Assembly: GCA_034429195.1 (NCBI GenBank)
Contig: DAOUGQ010000019.1
Location: forward strand, 67,417-131,416
Length of the DNA stretch: 64,000 bases
Direction of reading: 5' to 3'
Source of the DNA: UBA4782 sp034429195
GTDB taxonomy: Bacteria; Chloroflexota; Anaerolineae; Anaerolineales; Anaerolineaceae
The translations under genes and the position numbers were made by a program. Of the stretch, positions 1-8,015 are shown in pieces. The notes under the pieces are model-generated. The model worked only from the letters and a program-made list of their open reading frames with translations, searched no databases and was not told the DNA's origin. The first letter of the stretch is position 1, and every line of letters starts with the position of its first letter.

Positions 1-1
1 T

Positions 2-301
2 ACCAGGGTGGGGGATGATGAAGCAACGATTATCATCAGCTTTAAGAATCTGGAATGCGCATTCTTAATGATGACCGCACAGGTAGGTACTGCCATGGCT
101 TATGCCGAGCATCGAATGAGCGTAAAAGGAGATCTATCGATTGCCATGTCCATCATTCGCTGCCTTAATATTGTAGAAAGATACTTATTTCCAACTTTCA
201 TTGCAAAAAACGTGATCAAACGCCTGCCAAGGATTCCGTTCTATACAAGATATATTAGACGGCTTTGGGTTTATGTAGCAGGTGTGATTTTTGGACTATA
301 A
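2..301 (+). CDS. C-terminal part of a possible SCP2-like lipid-binding protein (partial)
   Basis: The frame is open from the left edge of the window, so only the last 99 or so residues are present; a GTG at 8 is probably internal. The visible part is a compact alpha/beta segment followed by an AYAEHR sequence, a GDL motif and a basic C-terminal tail ending in a hydrophobic helix. This pattern reminds me of the C-terminus of SCP2-like sterol/lipid carrier domains, but the match is from memory and weak. It ends 17 bases before the ATG of the alcohol dehydrogenase, so the two are likely co-transcribed. What lies upstream cannot be seen. Confidence 0.5.
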   Translation, partial: TRVGDDEATIIISFKNLECAFLMMTAQVGTAMAYAEHRMSVKGDLSIAMSIIRCLNIVERYLFPTFIAKNVIKRLPRIPFYTRYIRRLWVYVAGVIFGL

Positions 302-318
302 AAGAGAGGATATTAACC

Positions 319-1503
319 ATGATTCCTAATTACTATGAATTCTTCAGCCCAGTAAAAATCATTTCAGGTCATAAAGCTTTGGATAACCTGCCCTATGAAT
401 TAGATCAAATGGGGGCTCATAAACCTATCCTGATTACTGATCAGGGTGTAACAAAAGCAGGCCTTGTTCAAAAGGTGGTCGATACCTTTGCCGATTCGGA
501 AGCTGTGATCGGTGCTATATTTGACCAGGTACCCCAGGATTCCTCTTCCAAAATAGTCAATGAGATTGCTGGAATTTATCGCCAGGCAGGTTGTGATTCA
601 ATCGTGGCGGTGGGTGGAGGTTCGGTGATCGATACCGCAAAAGGCTTGAATATCGTTATCACCGAACGAACAGATGACCTGCTGAAATTCTCTGGTGCTG
701 AAATGCTTAAAAAGCAGATGCAGCCTTTCATTGTCATTCCCACTACAGCCGGGACGGGCTCAGAGGTTACCTGTGTGGCGGTGATTTCCGATCCAGACCG
801 GCATCTAAAAATGAGCTTCACCTCAAATTTCTTGTACCCACGTGCTGCTATTCTTGATCCACGTATGACATTGACATTGCCTCCCATGATTACAGCCGCT
901 ACGGGAATGGATGCACTGACCCATGCTATGGAAGCCTACATCAGCCTGCAGAAAAACCCGTTGAGCGATGCGTATGCGATGAAAGCGATTGAAATTATTA
1001 CGAAAAACCTGATACCTGTTGTGAAAGATGGCAACAACCGCGATGGTCGCCTGGCACTTGCCAATGCTTCTACTATGGCAGGGATCGCTTTTTCCAATGC
1101 CATGGTCGGTGTGGTGCATAACCTGGGTCATGCTACCGGCGGAGTATGCAGAGTACCTCATGGTGTTGCCATGAGCATTTTCCTTCCATTTGGTTTGGAA
1201 TTTAACCGGTCCAAGATGGGTGATGAGATTGCAGAAATGTTATTACCCCTGGCAGGGAGTGAGGTATTCAGTAGCACACCCGTTGAACAGCGTGCTGCAA
1301 AGGTCATTTCTGTGATCAAAGACATGAAGAATGAGCTGTATGATCTGTGTAAGCTGCCCCGCACTTTAAAAGAAGCCGGGGTTGCCCGAGAAAAATTATC
1401 AGACATTGCGCGCACTGCATTGAATGATGGCGCTTCCACCTACAATGTAGAAGAAGTAGAGTATGAAGATGCGTTGATGCTGCTGGAAAAAGCCTACGAA
1501 TAG
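319..1503 (+). CDS. Iron-containing alcohol dehydrogenase
   Basis: A 394-residue cytoplasmic NAD(P)H-dependent alcohol/aldehyde oxidoreductase of the Fe-ADH (group III) family. The nucleotide-binding GGGSVIDTAKG is near residue 100. The metal-site segments TGMDALTHAMEAY, VVHNLGHATGG and VPHGVAMS supply the Asp and three His ligands expected in the family. I chose ATG 319 because it follows a purine-rich AAGAGAGGA at 302-310 and gives the normal N-terminus; the longer frame from 265 would overlap the preceding gene. Substrate cannot be told from sequence; butanol, 1,3-propanediol or lactaldehyde-type enzymes all belong here. A palindromic terminator follows. Confidence 0.93.
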   Translation: MIPNYYEFFSPVKIISGHKALDNLPYELDQMGAHKPILITDQGVTKAGLVQKVVDTFADSEAVIGAIFDQVPQDSSSKIVNEIAGIYRQAGCDSIVAVGGGSVIDTAKGLNIVITERTDDLLKFSGAEMLKKQMQPFIVIPTTAGTGSEVTCVAVISDPDRHLKMSFTSNFLYPRAAILDPRMTLTLPPMITAATGMDALTHAMEAYISLQKNPLSDAYAMKAIEIITKNLIPVVKDGNNRDGRLALANASTMAGIAFSNAMVGVVHNLGHATGGVCRVPHGVAMSIFLPFGLEFNRSKMGDEIAEMLLPLAGSEVFSSTPVEQRAAKVISVIKDMKNELYDLCKLPRTLKEAGVAREKLSDIARTALNDGASTYNVEEVEYEDALMLLEKAYE

Positions 1504-1535
1504 TCGGGTTTTGTTTCCAGGCCCTGAAAATGCCA

Positions 1536-1575
1536 GAATTCCGAAATTTTGAAAATTTCGGAATTCTTCTTTTTA
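1536..1575. terminator. Bidirectional terminator between adh and rpoD
   Basis: A perfect 15-bp inverted repeat (1536-1550 against 1552-1566, single central base) is followed by a T-rich run on the + strand and preceded by an A-rich run. It lies between two convergent genes, so it can end transcription from both sides. Confidence 0.8.
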
Positions 1576-1576
1576 T

Positions 1577-2758
1577 CTACAAATATTCCCGTAACTGGCG
1601 CGAACGGCGCGGATGTCGCAATCTTCGCAGTGCCTTACCCTCTATCTGGCGGATGCGTTCGCGGGTCAACCCAAATTTAGCTCCCACTTCTTCCAGAGTG
1701 TAATTTCGACCGTTTTCCAATCCGTAGCGCAGGCGTAAAATTCGTGCTTCGCGTGGGGGTAATGTCTCTAATACTTCTTCGATTTTCTCACGCAGTAACC
1801 GGCTGTAGGCGCTTTGGATGGGGGTTGGGCTAATAGTATCTTCCACAAAGTTACCCAACTCTGATTCTTCATCATCATCACTGATGGGACTTTCAAGGGA
1901 GAGAGGCAGCCATGAGACTTTCAACATCCATTCCACTTTTTCGATGGGAGTATCCAGTTCTTTCGCCAATTCTTCCACTGAAGGCTCTCGTCCTAATTTT
2001 TGCTCGATCTCATGAGAGGTCTTATATAGCTGACGGATGCGATCTACCATGTGTACTGGCACACGGATGGTGCGACCCTGATCAGCGATGGCACGGGTGA
2101 TGGTCTGCCGTATCCACCAGGTGGCATACGTAGAAAAGCGAAAACCACGCTGATATTCGTACTTTTCAACCGCTTTCATCAAACCCAGATTACCTTCCTG
2201 GATCAGATCAAGGAATGGCACTCCCCTGCCCATATAGCGTTTTGCAACAGAAACCACCAGGCGGGTGTTGGCTTTAATCAAATGCTCGCGCGCCATCTGT
2301 CCATCTGTGATCAATTCTTGAAGTTCAAGCCGTTTTTCTGCTGGGCAGTCACCATTGTGCCTGATGAGGTCCTTTTCAGCCTCTTTACCTCGTTCGATCC
2401 GCTGCGCCAGTTCGATTTCCTCGTTCATGTTCAAAAGGGGGACGCGTGCCATCTCTTTCAGGTATAGCCCTATGGTGTCATCACTTGAAATGGGGGTTAA
2501 GTCGGCATATAAATCAAATTCGCGCGAATTTTCGAGCTCTTCTTCATCCACCAACTCATCTACTTCTGATTGATCGAGAATATCGACGCCCCGGCGTCTC
2601 AGCGCCAACATGATGGCATCCAGTCTTTCACTGTCACGAGTTGTGTCGGGACACATTTCCATCAGATCATCCGTCGTGAGATACCCCTGTACTTCTGCTC
2701 TTTCCAGAAGTATAGTCAGGGTTTCAACGCCCAATTTTCTCCGCCCTAACGTTGTCAT
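1577..2758 (-). CDS. rpoD: RNA polymerase principal sigma factor RpoD/SigA
   Basis: A 393-residue sigma70 factor that directs RNA polymerase to housekeeping promoters. Region 1.1-like helices occupy about 1-80. Region 1.2 begins at the DTIGLYLKEM segment (about 94). Region 2 carries the RLVVSVAKRYMGRG and LIQEGNLGL segments plus YATWWIRQ of region 2.3/2.4, and region 4.2 carries the helix-turn-helix LTRERIRQIE near the C-terminus. Start at 2758 is supported by a perfect AAGGAGG a few bases upstream. It lies 66 bases downstream of yceD on the same strand and is probably co-transcribed with it. The stop is TAG, running into the shared terminator. Confidence 0.97.
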   Translation of the reverse strand: MTTLGRRKLGVETLTILLERAEVQGYLTTDDLMEMCPDTTRDSERLDAIMLALRRRGVDILDQSEVDELVDEEELENSREFDLYADLTPISSDDTIGLYLKEMARVPLLNMNEEIELAQRIERGKEAEKDLIRHNGDCPAEKRLELQELITDGQMAREHLIKANTRLVVSVAKRYMGRGVPFLDLIQEGNLGLMKAVEKYEYQRGFRFSTYATWWIRQTITRAIADQGRTIRVPVHMVDRIRQLYKTSHEIEQKLGREPSVEELAKELDTPIEKVEWMLKVSWLPLSLESPISDDDEESELGNFVEDTISPTPIQSAYSRLLREKIEEVLETLPPREARILRLRYGLENGRNYTLEEVGAKFGLTRERIRQIEGKALRRLRHPRRSRQLREYL

Positions 2759-2824
2759 GCCCTACCCTCCTTTTCGGCTGCGAATGATTACGTTTTATAA
2801 GTAGAAATAGTGTTCAGCCGAAAC

Positions 2825-3298
2825 TTATGTCTGTTTCGCCACATGCTCACAGGTAGTGACGTTGAGATCTTCGCCGCACACCACACATAATCCTTTGCAA
2901 TCCTCCCGGCAAAGCGGTTTGATTGGCATGTCGAGCAAGATAAATTCGCGCACCAGAGGTGACAAGTCAATATTCCCATCTTCTGGAACATATAACCCTG
3001 AATCTGTCACTGATCTGCTGCGAAAAGCAAATAATTCTTGAAAAGAAGCTTTCAAAGATTGATCAAATTCAGCCAAACAGCGTACACACTCGGCGTGCAT
3101 AAAAGCCGTAAAATCTGCCTGAACCAGGATCCCCTGTGGTGTACGTCCTACACGGGCTACTCCTTTGAAATCCTTCAAGATGAAATCGGAAGTAATCCGT
3201 AATTCTGGCAGGTCAAAATGAATATCCCTGCTTTCTCCTACAGCTTGATTCAATAGAAAACCGACGTTAATTCTTAATGGATTTCGATACCCACTCAC
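2825..3298 (-). CDS. yceD: YceD/DUF177 family protein
   Basis: A 157-residue DUF177 protein; family members affect 23S rRNA accumulation and usually sit next to rpmF (ribosomal protein L32). The central CVRCL and the C-terminal CREDCKGLCVVCG show the expected paired Cys motifs, which probably bind metal. Here rpmF is absent from both sides; the downstream neighbour is rpoD. The C-terminus ends soon after the second Cys pair, which is normal for the family. Confidence 0.85.
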   Translation of the reverse strand: MSGYRNPLRINVGFLLNQAVGESRDIHFDLPELRITSDFILKDFKGVARVGRTPQGILVQADFTAFMHAECVRCLAEFDQSLKASFQELFAFRSRSVTDSGLYVPEDGNIDLSPLVREFILLDMPIKPLCREDCKGLCVVCGEDLNVTTCEHVAKQT

Positions 3299-3520
3299 AA
3301 CTGCATACCTACCGTGTTATCTTGTATAATTCATCAAAACGACAAACCACGACAGCAGATTGATGCATCGTGGTTAGATATTGAAGGGAATTTGGCATTC
3401 ACATGAATCCTCTGGCATTGTAGCCAATCTGTCAGAGATAAACTAAAAATTATTATAGCACCTTGAATATACGAAGTCAATCATTTATGATGAAATTCAC
3501 ATAGATTATAGGAAACATTT

Positions 3521-4288
3521 ATGACCATTCCTTTACTGATAGCAACCTGGAATCGCGGAAAAATCCACGAAATGAAAGCGCTACTGGCAGATTTGGCGCA
3601 AAAAAACTCTGGCACTGCTGGCGAAACTCAATCAATATCCCCCACCTGTAGGGATGTTTCATTAAGTAGTATTCAAAGTGAAAATCAACAAGGAAATCTC
3701 CATATCAAAGATGCAATTTTCGATTTACTCACCCTTTCAGATGTGGATATTAAATTTCGGGTAGCCGAAGATGGCGATTCTTATATCGATAACGCCATGC
3801 GTAAGGCATTACAGTACTGCCAGGCAAGTGGATTGCTAACTCTTTCGGATGACAGCGGGTTGGAAGTGGACGCATTGGATGGCGCACCCGGATTGCATTC
3901 TGCACGGTATATTTCTAAACCTGATGCCTCAGATGCAGATCGAAGGCGAGCATTAATAGGAAATCTACAAAGTTCTGCCCATCCATGGACAGCACGTTTT
4001 CGCTGTACGGTTGTGATTGCTGTGCCCGAAGGTTGGCGTTTGCCCGAAGCCTTTATTCCAATAAGCGTGGTTGATGGCATCACCCTCTATCAAACCGAAG
4101 GGATTTGTGAGGGTGAGATCATTGATACCGAACATGGAAGTCACGGCTTTGGCTATGATCCCATCTTTCAACTGGCTGGCACATCCCAAACGATGGCAGA
4201 GCTGACCACCGAAGAAAAAAACCAGCTCAGCCATCGGGCAAAAGCAGTAAAGGCAGCAATACCCCTGTTAAGAAAACTGGCAGGATGA
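3521..4288 (+). CDS. rdgB: RdgB/HAM1 family non-canonical purine NTP pyrophosphatase, with insertion
   Basis: A 255-residue house-cleaning enzyme that hydrolyses dITP/ITP/XTP to monophosphates. Visible family motifs are the N-terminal ATWNRGKIHEM, the DGDSYIDNAMRKA segment (about 85-97), LSDDSGLEVDALDGAPG (about 106-122) and SHGFGYDPIF with TTEEKNQLSHRAKA near the C-terminus. It is about 50 residues longer than usual: residues 27-62, between the first motif and the LSD segment, are an insertion rich in Ser, Thr, Asn and Gln. The upstream intergenic region (3299-3520) contains a TATAAT at 3325-3330 but no convincing -35. Stop is 18 bases before the next gene. Confidence 0.88.
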   Translation: MTIPLLIATWNRGKIHEMKALLADLAQKNSGTAGETQSISPTCRDVSLSSIQSENQQGNLHIKDAIFDLLTLSDVDIKFRVAEDGDSYIDNAMRKALQYCQASGLLTLSDDSGLEVDALDGAPGLHSARYISKPDASDADRRRALIGNLQSSAHPWTARFRCTVVIAVPEGWRLPEAFIPISVVDGITLYQTEGICEGEIIDTEHGSHGFGYDPIFQLAGTSQTMAELTTEEKNQLSHRAKAVKAAIPLLRKLAG

Positions 4289-4306
4289 CCATTATGAAGG
4301 TGAGGT

Positions 4307-5218
4307 ATGGATTACTCAGCCTTTGAACATGCGTATGAGGGCATTATCGCTGCTCTTAAGAAATCAGAGGTCATTACAATATTGCCAACGTCCAAAGTTT
4401 TGGGGGTGATCGGAATTGATGGCAAAGAATATCCAGCACCAACCTGCCATCAGGTAGGCGAGATACTAATTCACAACAGTTCTTACATTGAGAAGAAAAT
4501 GCAGCAGGGGTTTACCCGGCTTCAAATAACCCCCATAGCTGATCCCGCATCAAAACTCATTGATTGCGTTACAAGCTCACTAATCAAACATGCTACAGAA
4601 GGAAAACTTTATCAGACCAGACATAGCGAGTCCAGTGTTGATGTAGCTGTCCAGTTGAATAAAAAAGAAGCGGTCTGGATGTGGGCACGCCTTCAATCGA
4701 TACTCGACACAAACCATCTTGTTTATTTTCCTAAACAGTATAGTCCTGATCATCACCAGGGATTAACAAAACACGAAGCCATGCATGACACGCAACTTTG
4801 CGCTGTGCCGGGTTGGAGTGTTGGTCTCATCGAACCCATAACTGTGATGCCTCAACCCGGACGAGGAAAAATCCTTGCTGGTAGAAAACAGTTGGAAGGG
4901 CTTCTCCATCCACGCGAATTCTTACAAATATTGAACTCAACTCCCTATCAGGGAGAAACCGGCTGGGTGCTGGAAGATTTCCTAACATACTTCATCACTC
5001 AACTTGAAACAACCAACCAGGTCAGCCATGATCGAACGGACAGCAATGCTCTTTGGCTTCTGGGCACTTATGTACCAGATTTGGAACGCACGCCCAATCT
5101 TGTACTGGTTGGCTACTGGTCACGGGATGTGGGGCGAAAACTTTACCTGACATCGCATCGAACTGGCAATAGATTGAAAATGTGTGTGGCGCGATCAATG
5201 GTAAGATTAAGCCCGTGA
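4307..5218 (+). CDS. Hypothetical protein, 303 residues
   Basis: I do not recognise this family. The protein has no signal peptide or membrane segment and reads as a soluble globular alpha/beta protein with Trp and His scattered through the middle (for example VWMWARLQ and DHHQGLTKHEAMHD). Start ATG 4307 follows a good AAGGTGAGG at 4297-4305. It is 18 bases downstream of rdgB on the same strand, so co-expression is likely; the next gene starts 34 bases later. Confidence 0.8.
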   Translation: MDYSAFEHAYEGIIAALKKSEVITILPTSKVLGVIGIDGKEYPAPTCHQVGEILIHNSSYIEKKMQQGFTRLQITPIADPASKLIDCVTSSLIKHATEGKLYQTRHSESSVDVAVQLNKKEAVWMWARLQSILDTNHLVYFPKQYSPDHHQGLTKHEAMHDTQLCAVPGWSVGLIEPITVMPQPGRGKILAGRKQLEGLLHPREFLQILNSTPYQGETGWVLEDFLTYFITQLETTNQVSHDRTDSNALWLLGTYVPDLERTPNLVLVGYWSRDVGRKLYLTSHRTGNRLKMCVARSMVRLSP

Positions 5219-5252
5219 TTGATCTATTCTGAAATAAAGGATATCCGATAAT

Positions 5253-5918
5253 ATGAAATACGCACTGAAATTCGTTACGCTTGCTTTGATATTAACTGCA
5301 TGTGCCTGCAGCCCCCAAAAACAAAACGAAACACTTTCTGCAACAGAAACAGCCCAAGTACAAGCAACCATTACAGCTACAGCCGATGAAGCAGTAGAAA
5401 ATCTTGCTCAATTACCAGAAAGCCCTGCGGGTTTCGAATGGAAGTATGTACCGGATATCAAAACAGCCCTTCTGATGCCTGATGATTGGTATTTTAAGGA
5501 AGAAACCGGTAATGAGAGTTATCCGGGTATTGCAGTGTACATCACGCCACAGGATATGGAGCAGTCAGGCGGATTCCATACCGGGCAGGCAGTATTTATG
5601 CTAACCAATGCAGATGATCTGGAAAGCCTTTCAACGGATATCCTGGAAGGTTTTGCCAAAGCAGAAACAACTACAAAAATTTTGGATGCCTGGGACTATA
5701 CATATGGTGATCATACCCAACACAATTTAATGATCCAGGCAAGTATTCCTGCAGCAGATGGAAGCAATCAAGAAATGACGATCCAGTACTCAACCGTCAT
5801 CGAGAATAATGCGGTTTATCTCACAATCTTTCAGAGCCCAACAGCAGAGTGGGAAGAGAATGTAAAAATCTATAAAACGATGATGGATAATATGGCAATA
5901 TTCAGCGTGACAGATTAA
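5253..5918 (+). CDS. Predicted lipoprotein, 221 residues
   Basis: The signal peptide ends in a good lipobox, LTAC with the lipidated Cys at residue 17. A Thr/Ala/Gln-rich linker follows to about residue 50. The rest is a soluble domain around the core LLMPDDWYFKEE and ends IFSVTD; the pattern of short beta strands resembles PsbP-like or DUF1795-like domains, but I would not assign it. It probably sits on the outer face of the cytoplasmic membrane. An intrinsic terminator follows 50 bases after the stop. Confidence 0.8.
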   Translation: MKYALKFVTLALILTACACSPQKQNETLSATETAQVQATITATADEAVENLAQLPESPAGFEWKYVPDIKTALLMPDDWYFKEETGNESYPGIAVYITPQDMEQSGGFHTGQAVFMLTNADDLESLSTDILEGFAKAETTTKILDAWDYTYGDHTQHNLMIQASIPAADGSNQEMTIQYSTVIENNAVYLTIFQSPTAEWEENVKIYKTMMDNMAIFSVTD

Positions 5919-5967
5919 AAAGAAACCTCTGCAATAAATCTTCATCGAACAATCAAGTTCAAATAGC

Positions 5968-5999
5968 AAGGCTTCCGACGGCTTAAGGAAGCCTTTTTG
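5968..5999 (+). terminator. Intrinsic terminator after lipoprotein gene
   Basis: Stem 5968-5976 pairs perfectly with 5987-5995 (9 bp, 10-base loop) and leads directly into a run of T. It closes the rdgB to lipoprotein gene group. Confidence 0.85.
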
Positions 6000-6175
6000 T
6001 AATTCTTAGGGCAAACAATCTATCACTTTTAATGCATATTAGACCAAATACTCTTTCTCAAAGGTGATTTTGCCGTAACAGAACATTACACCAGCTTGTA
6101 TAATTAATAATAGCGAATCAAATACCAAAATCCTTAAGCCAAGGCATAAAAAGAATTTCTGGAGGAAACGGAACC

Positions 6176-7444
6176 ATGCAGAAGAAAATGCGTGCAGTAT
6201 TCCTCTTAACCCTGGTGACACTTGCCATTCTTTCTATAGGATGCTATTTTCCGGTATTCCACTCCCCTACAGTAACAGCTACCTTTATTCCTTCTCCTTC
6301 GAATACTCCTGAACAAACTACCACCCGAACGCCGGAAATTCTTGAAACGCCTCCTATCACCTCGGGTCCATTTAACCTTGTTGCGATAGTGAACCAGGTG
6401 ATTGCTGGCACTACTAGATCATTGATCACCACCGAAGATGGTTCTTTATGGTTGACCACCGATAAAGGGGTTGTGAAGATCACCGATATGGGATTATCCG
6501 TTTACCTCTCAGACATGGTAGGAAAAATTGCAGGTGTTGATTCCAGTGGGCGTGTGTGGGTGGTGAATGAAGACATGAGCCAGATCGCTGCATGGAATGG
6601 GAAAGCTGGAATCATCTATGGCAGTGATTCCGGCTGGGCACCTGTTTCGGTAATAAATTACCCCTATGTGCGTGGTGGAAAAACCGACCCATTGGGGCGG
6701 GTATGGTTTGCAACTTCGCAGGATGTTCGTTTTTTTGAAGGCAATTTCTGGACGGTTGTTACGCCTCAAGAAATGGGCATGGAGCCAACCAGGCAAGAAG
6801 ACCTGATGCCCAACTATACTGTTTTCATCTTGAAAGATGGAAGTATATGGGTGGCTGAATGCGATTGGGGTGGACCTGGACCTTTTGGAGGGCAGGGTAT
6901 TCGCTGGTTGGATAATGGGACCTGGAAAGGAAAAAGCTCGCCAGTGGCGTCTGGTTGCGCAACCGCTGTAGCTGAAGACAGTACCGGGCATGTTTGGGCA
7001 GGTGTAGAGAACAGTCTATGGCGCTACGATCCCGTATCAGATACATGGGAAGAATTTCCCCCACCTGAATCCCCCATAGCGGACATGCGTTTTGGTTTTG
7101 TCAATTCGATTTCAGTAGATCCAGACGATACAGTCTGGTCAATTCTTGTCTTGTGCGGTGGGGCAAGCTGTTATGGGAATAGCGTACTCTATCACCTGCA
7201 GGATGAAACCTGGAACCAGATAGGCGAAGTCAGCGAATTCGATTATGGATATTGGGGACCTCTCTTTGACGCAACAGGCATAGCGTGGATCTTCTGGACA
7301 GGGGGGATTTATCGAATACAGGGAGATGCACCTGAACTGGTTTCTCCCCTGGCTGGCAGGCAAAGTACCATAGATGGTAATGGGAAATTGTGGCTCGTGG
7401 CTCCGTATGAAGAGCAAGATGCTCTTTGGGTATTGAGTGAATGA
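6176..7444 (+). CDS. Secreted lipoprotein with beta-propeller-like repeats
   Basis: A 422-residue protein with an N-terminal signal and lipobox-like SIGC (Cys 23), then a Thr/Pro/Ser-rich linker to about residue 62. From there on it has at least six blades with the pattern DxxGxxWxxT or DxTGxVWAG (for example TEDGSLWLTTDKG, DPLGRVWFATS, DGSIWVAE, DSTGHVWAGV, DATGIAWIFW, DGNGKLWLVA). This is the signature of the two-component-regulator propeller (RegX/ligand-sensing) fold, here without any attached kinase. Start 6176 has a strong GGAGGAAA at 6161. Function is probably extracellular sensing or binding. Confidence 0.82.
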   Translation: MQKKMRAVFLLTLVTLAILSIGCYFPVFHSPTVTATFIPSPSNTPEQTTTRTPEILETPPITSGPFNLVAIVNQVIAGTTRSLITTEDGSLWLTTDKGVVKITDMGLSVYLSDMVGKIAGVDSSGRVWVVNEDMSQIAAWNGKAGIIYGSDSGWAPVSVINYPYVRGGKTDPLGRVWFATSQDVRFFEGNFWTVVTPQEMGMEPTRQEDLMPNYTVFILKDGSIWVAECDWGGPGPFGGQGIRWLDNGTWKGKSSPVASGCATAVAEDSTGHVWAGVENSLWRYDPVSDTWEEFPPPESPIADMRFGFVNSISVDPDDTVWSILVLCGGASCYGNSVLYHLQDETWNQIGEVSEFDYGYWGPLFDATGIAWIFWTGGIYRIQGDAPELVSPLAGRQSTIDGNGKLWLVAPYEEQDALWVLSE

Positions 7445-7506
7445 CCTTCTTGGTAAGAATAGTTTACAGGTAAACAGGCTGCTGTTCTTACTGGCAAGAA
7501 AGAAAT

Positions 7507-7816
7507 ATGAACCGGCGAATGGTTTTCCTGACAACCGTTGGGATAATCTTCATTCTACAGGAATAATACTATTCACTTCATTCCAGAAAGTTGGCTGTTT
7601 GAAATAGCGGGATTGCCACTGATTTTCCTTGATTGTATGGATATAATAAAATTTTTGGTAGAAGAATCTGGAAATATTCTTTGGTACAAAGAGGAAAATG
7701 AAAAACGAACCACGAACCTCATTGATCAAATTTTTGAGCAATTATCAGTTATAAAAACGAAGTATGAAACCGAAGATACTTTAGAAAACTGTTCAAATTA
7801 TGGGAAACTCCATTAA
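7507..7816 (+). pseudogene. Possible broken small gene
   Basis: ATG 7507 starts a short hydrophobic leader (MNRRMVFLTTVGIIFILQ) that stops at 7564-7566. One frame over, an uninterrupted stretch of about 80 codons (IHFIPESWLFEIAG onward) runs to 7816 and includes a charged helical part with KEENEKRTTNLIDQIFEQL. The two pieces would join with a single frameshift near 7558. The family is not recognised and the call may be chance. Confidence 0.3.
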
Positions 7817-7922
7817 AAATCTTTATTCACGATTTTTTCCTGAATAAGAAATAATCTGTTTCATATCTGATCTACATTCTCTTCTCCTCCTTCTCAAAAA
7901 TCTAACAGGTGATTGTAAGGTT

Positions 7923-7969
7923 AATCTCCCTGAATCAGGGTATATTATTTTATGGGAGATTCCTCTCCC
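7923..7969 (+). promoter_or_regulatory. Two mutually exclusive hairpins in the leader of the GGDEF gene
   Basis: Arm 7923-7930 (AATCTCCC) pairs perfectly with 7954-7961 (GGGAGATT). The same 7954-7959 segment (GGGAGA) also pairs perfectly with 7964-7969 (TCTCCC) across a four-base loop. Only one can form at a time. They lie 47 bases upstream of the ATG at 8016. This suggests a two-state leader, but no ligand-binding core was recognised. Confidence 0.35.
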
Positions 7970-8015
7970 GTAGCATAAATACTCGAAGCTGGTAATCGAA
8001 GAGAGACCTTCCAAC

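Noticed and set aside
1818..2573. Plus-strand open frames over rpoD
   Set aside because: They are shadows of the sigma factor gene, with no ribosome sites or protein-like composition.
3325..3330. Promoter TATAAT upstream of rdgB
   Set aside because: The -10 is perfect but no -35 or extended -10 was found, and it is almost 200 bases from the start codon.
7870..8015. Known cyclic-di-GMP riboswitch ahead of the GGDEF gene
   Set aside because: The conserved core segments of the type I and II aptamers are not present; only competing hairpins are seen.
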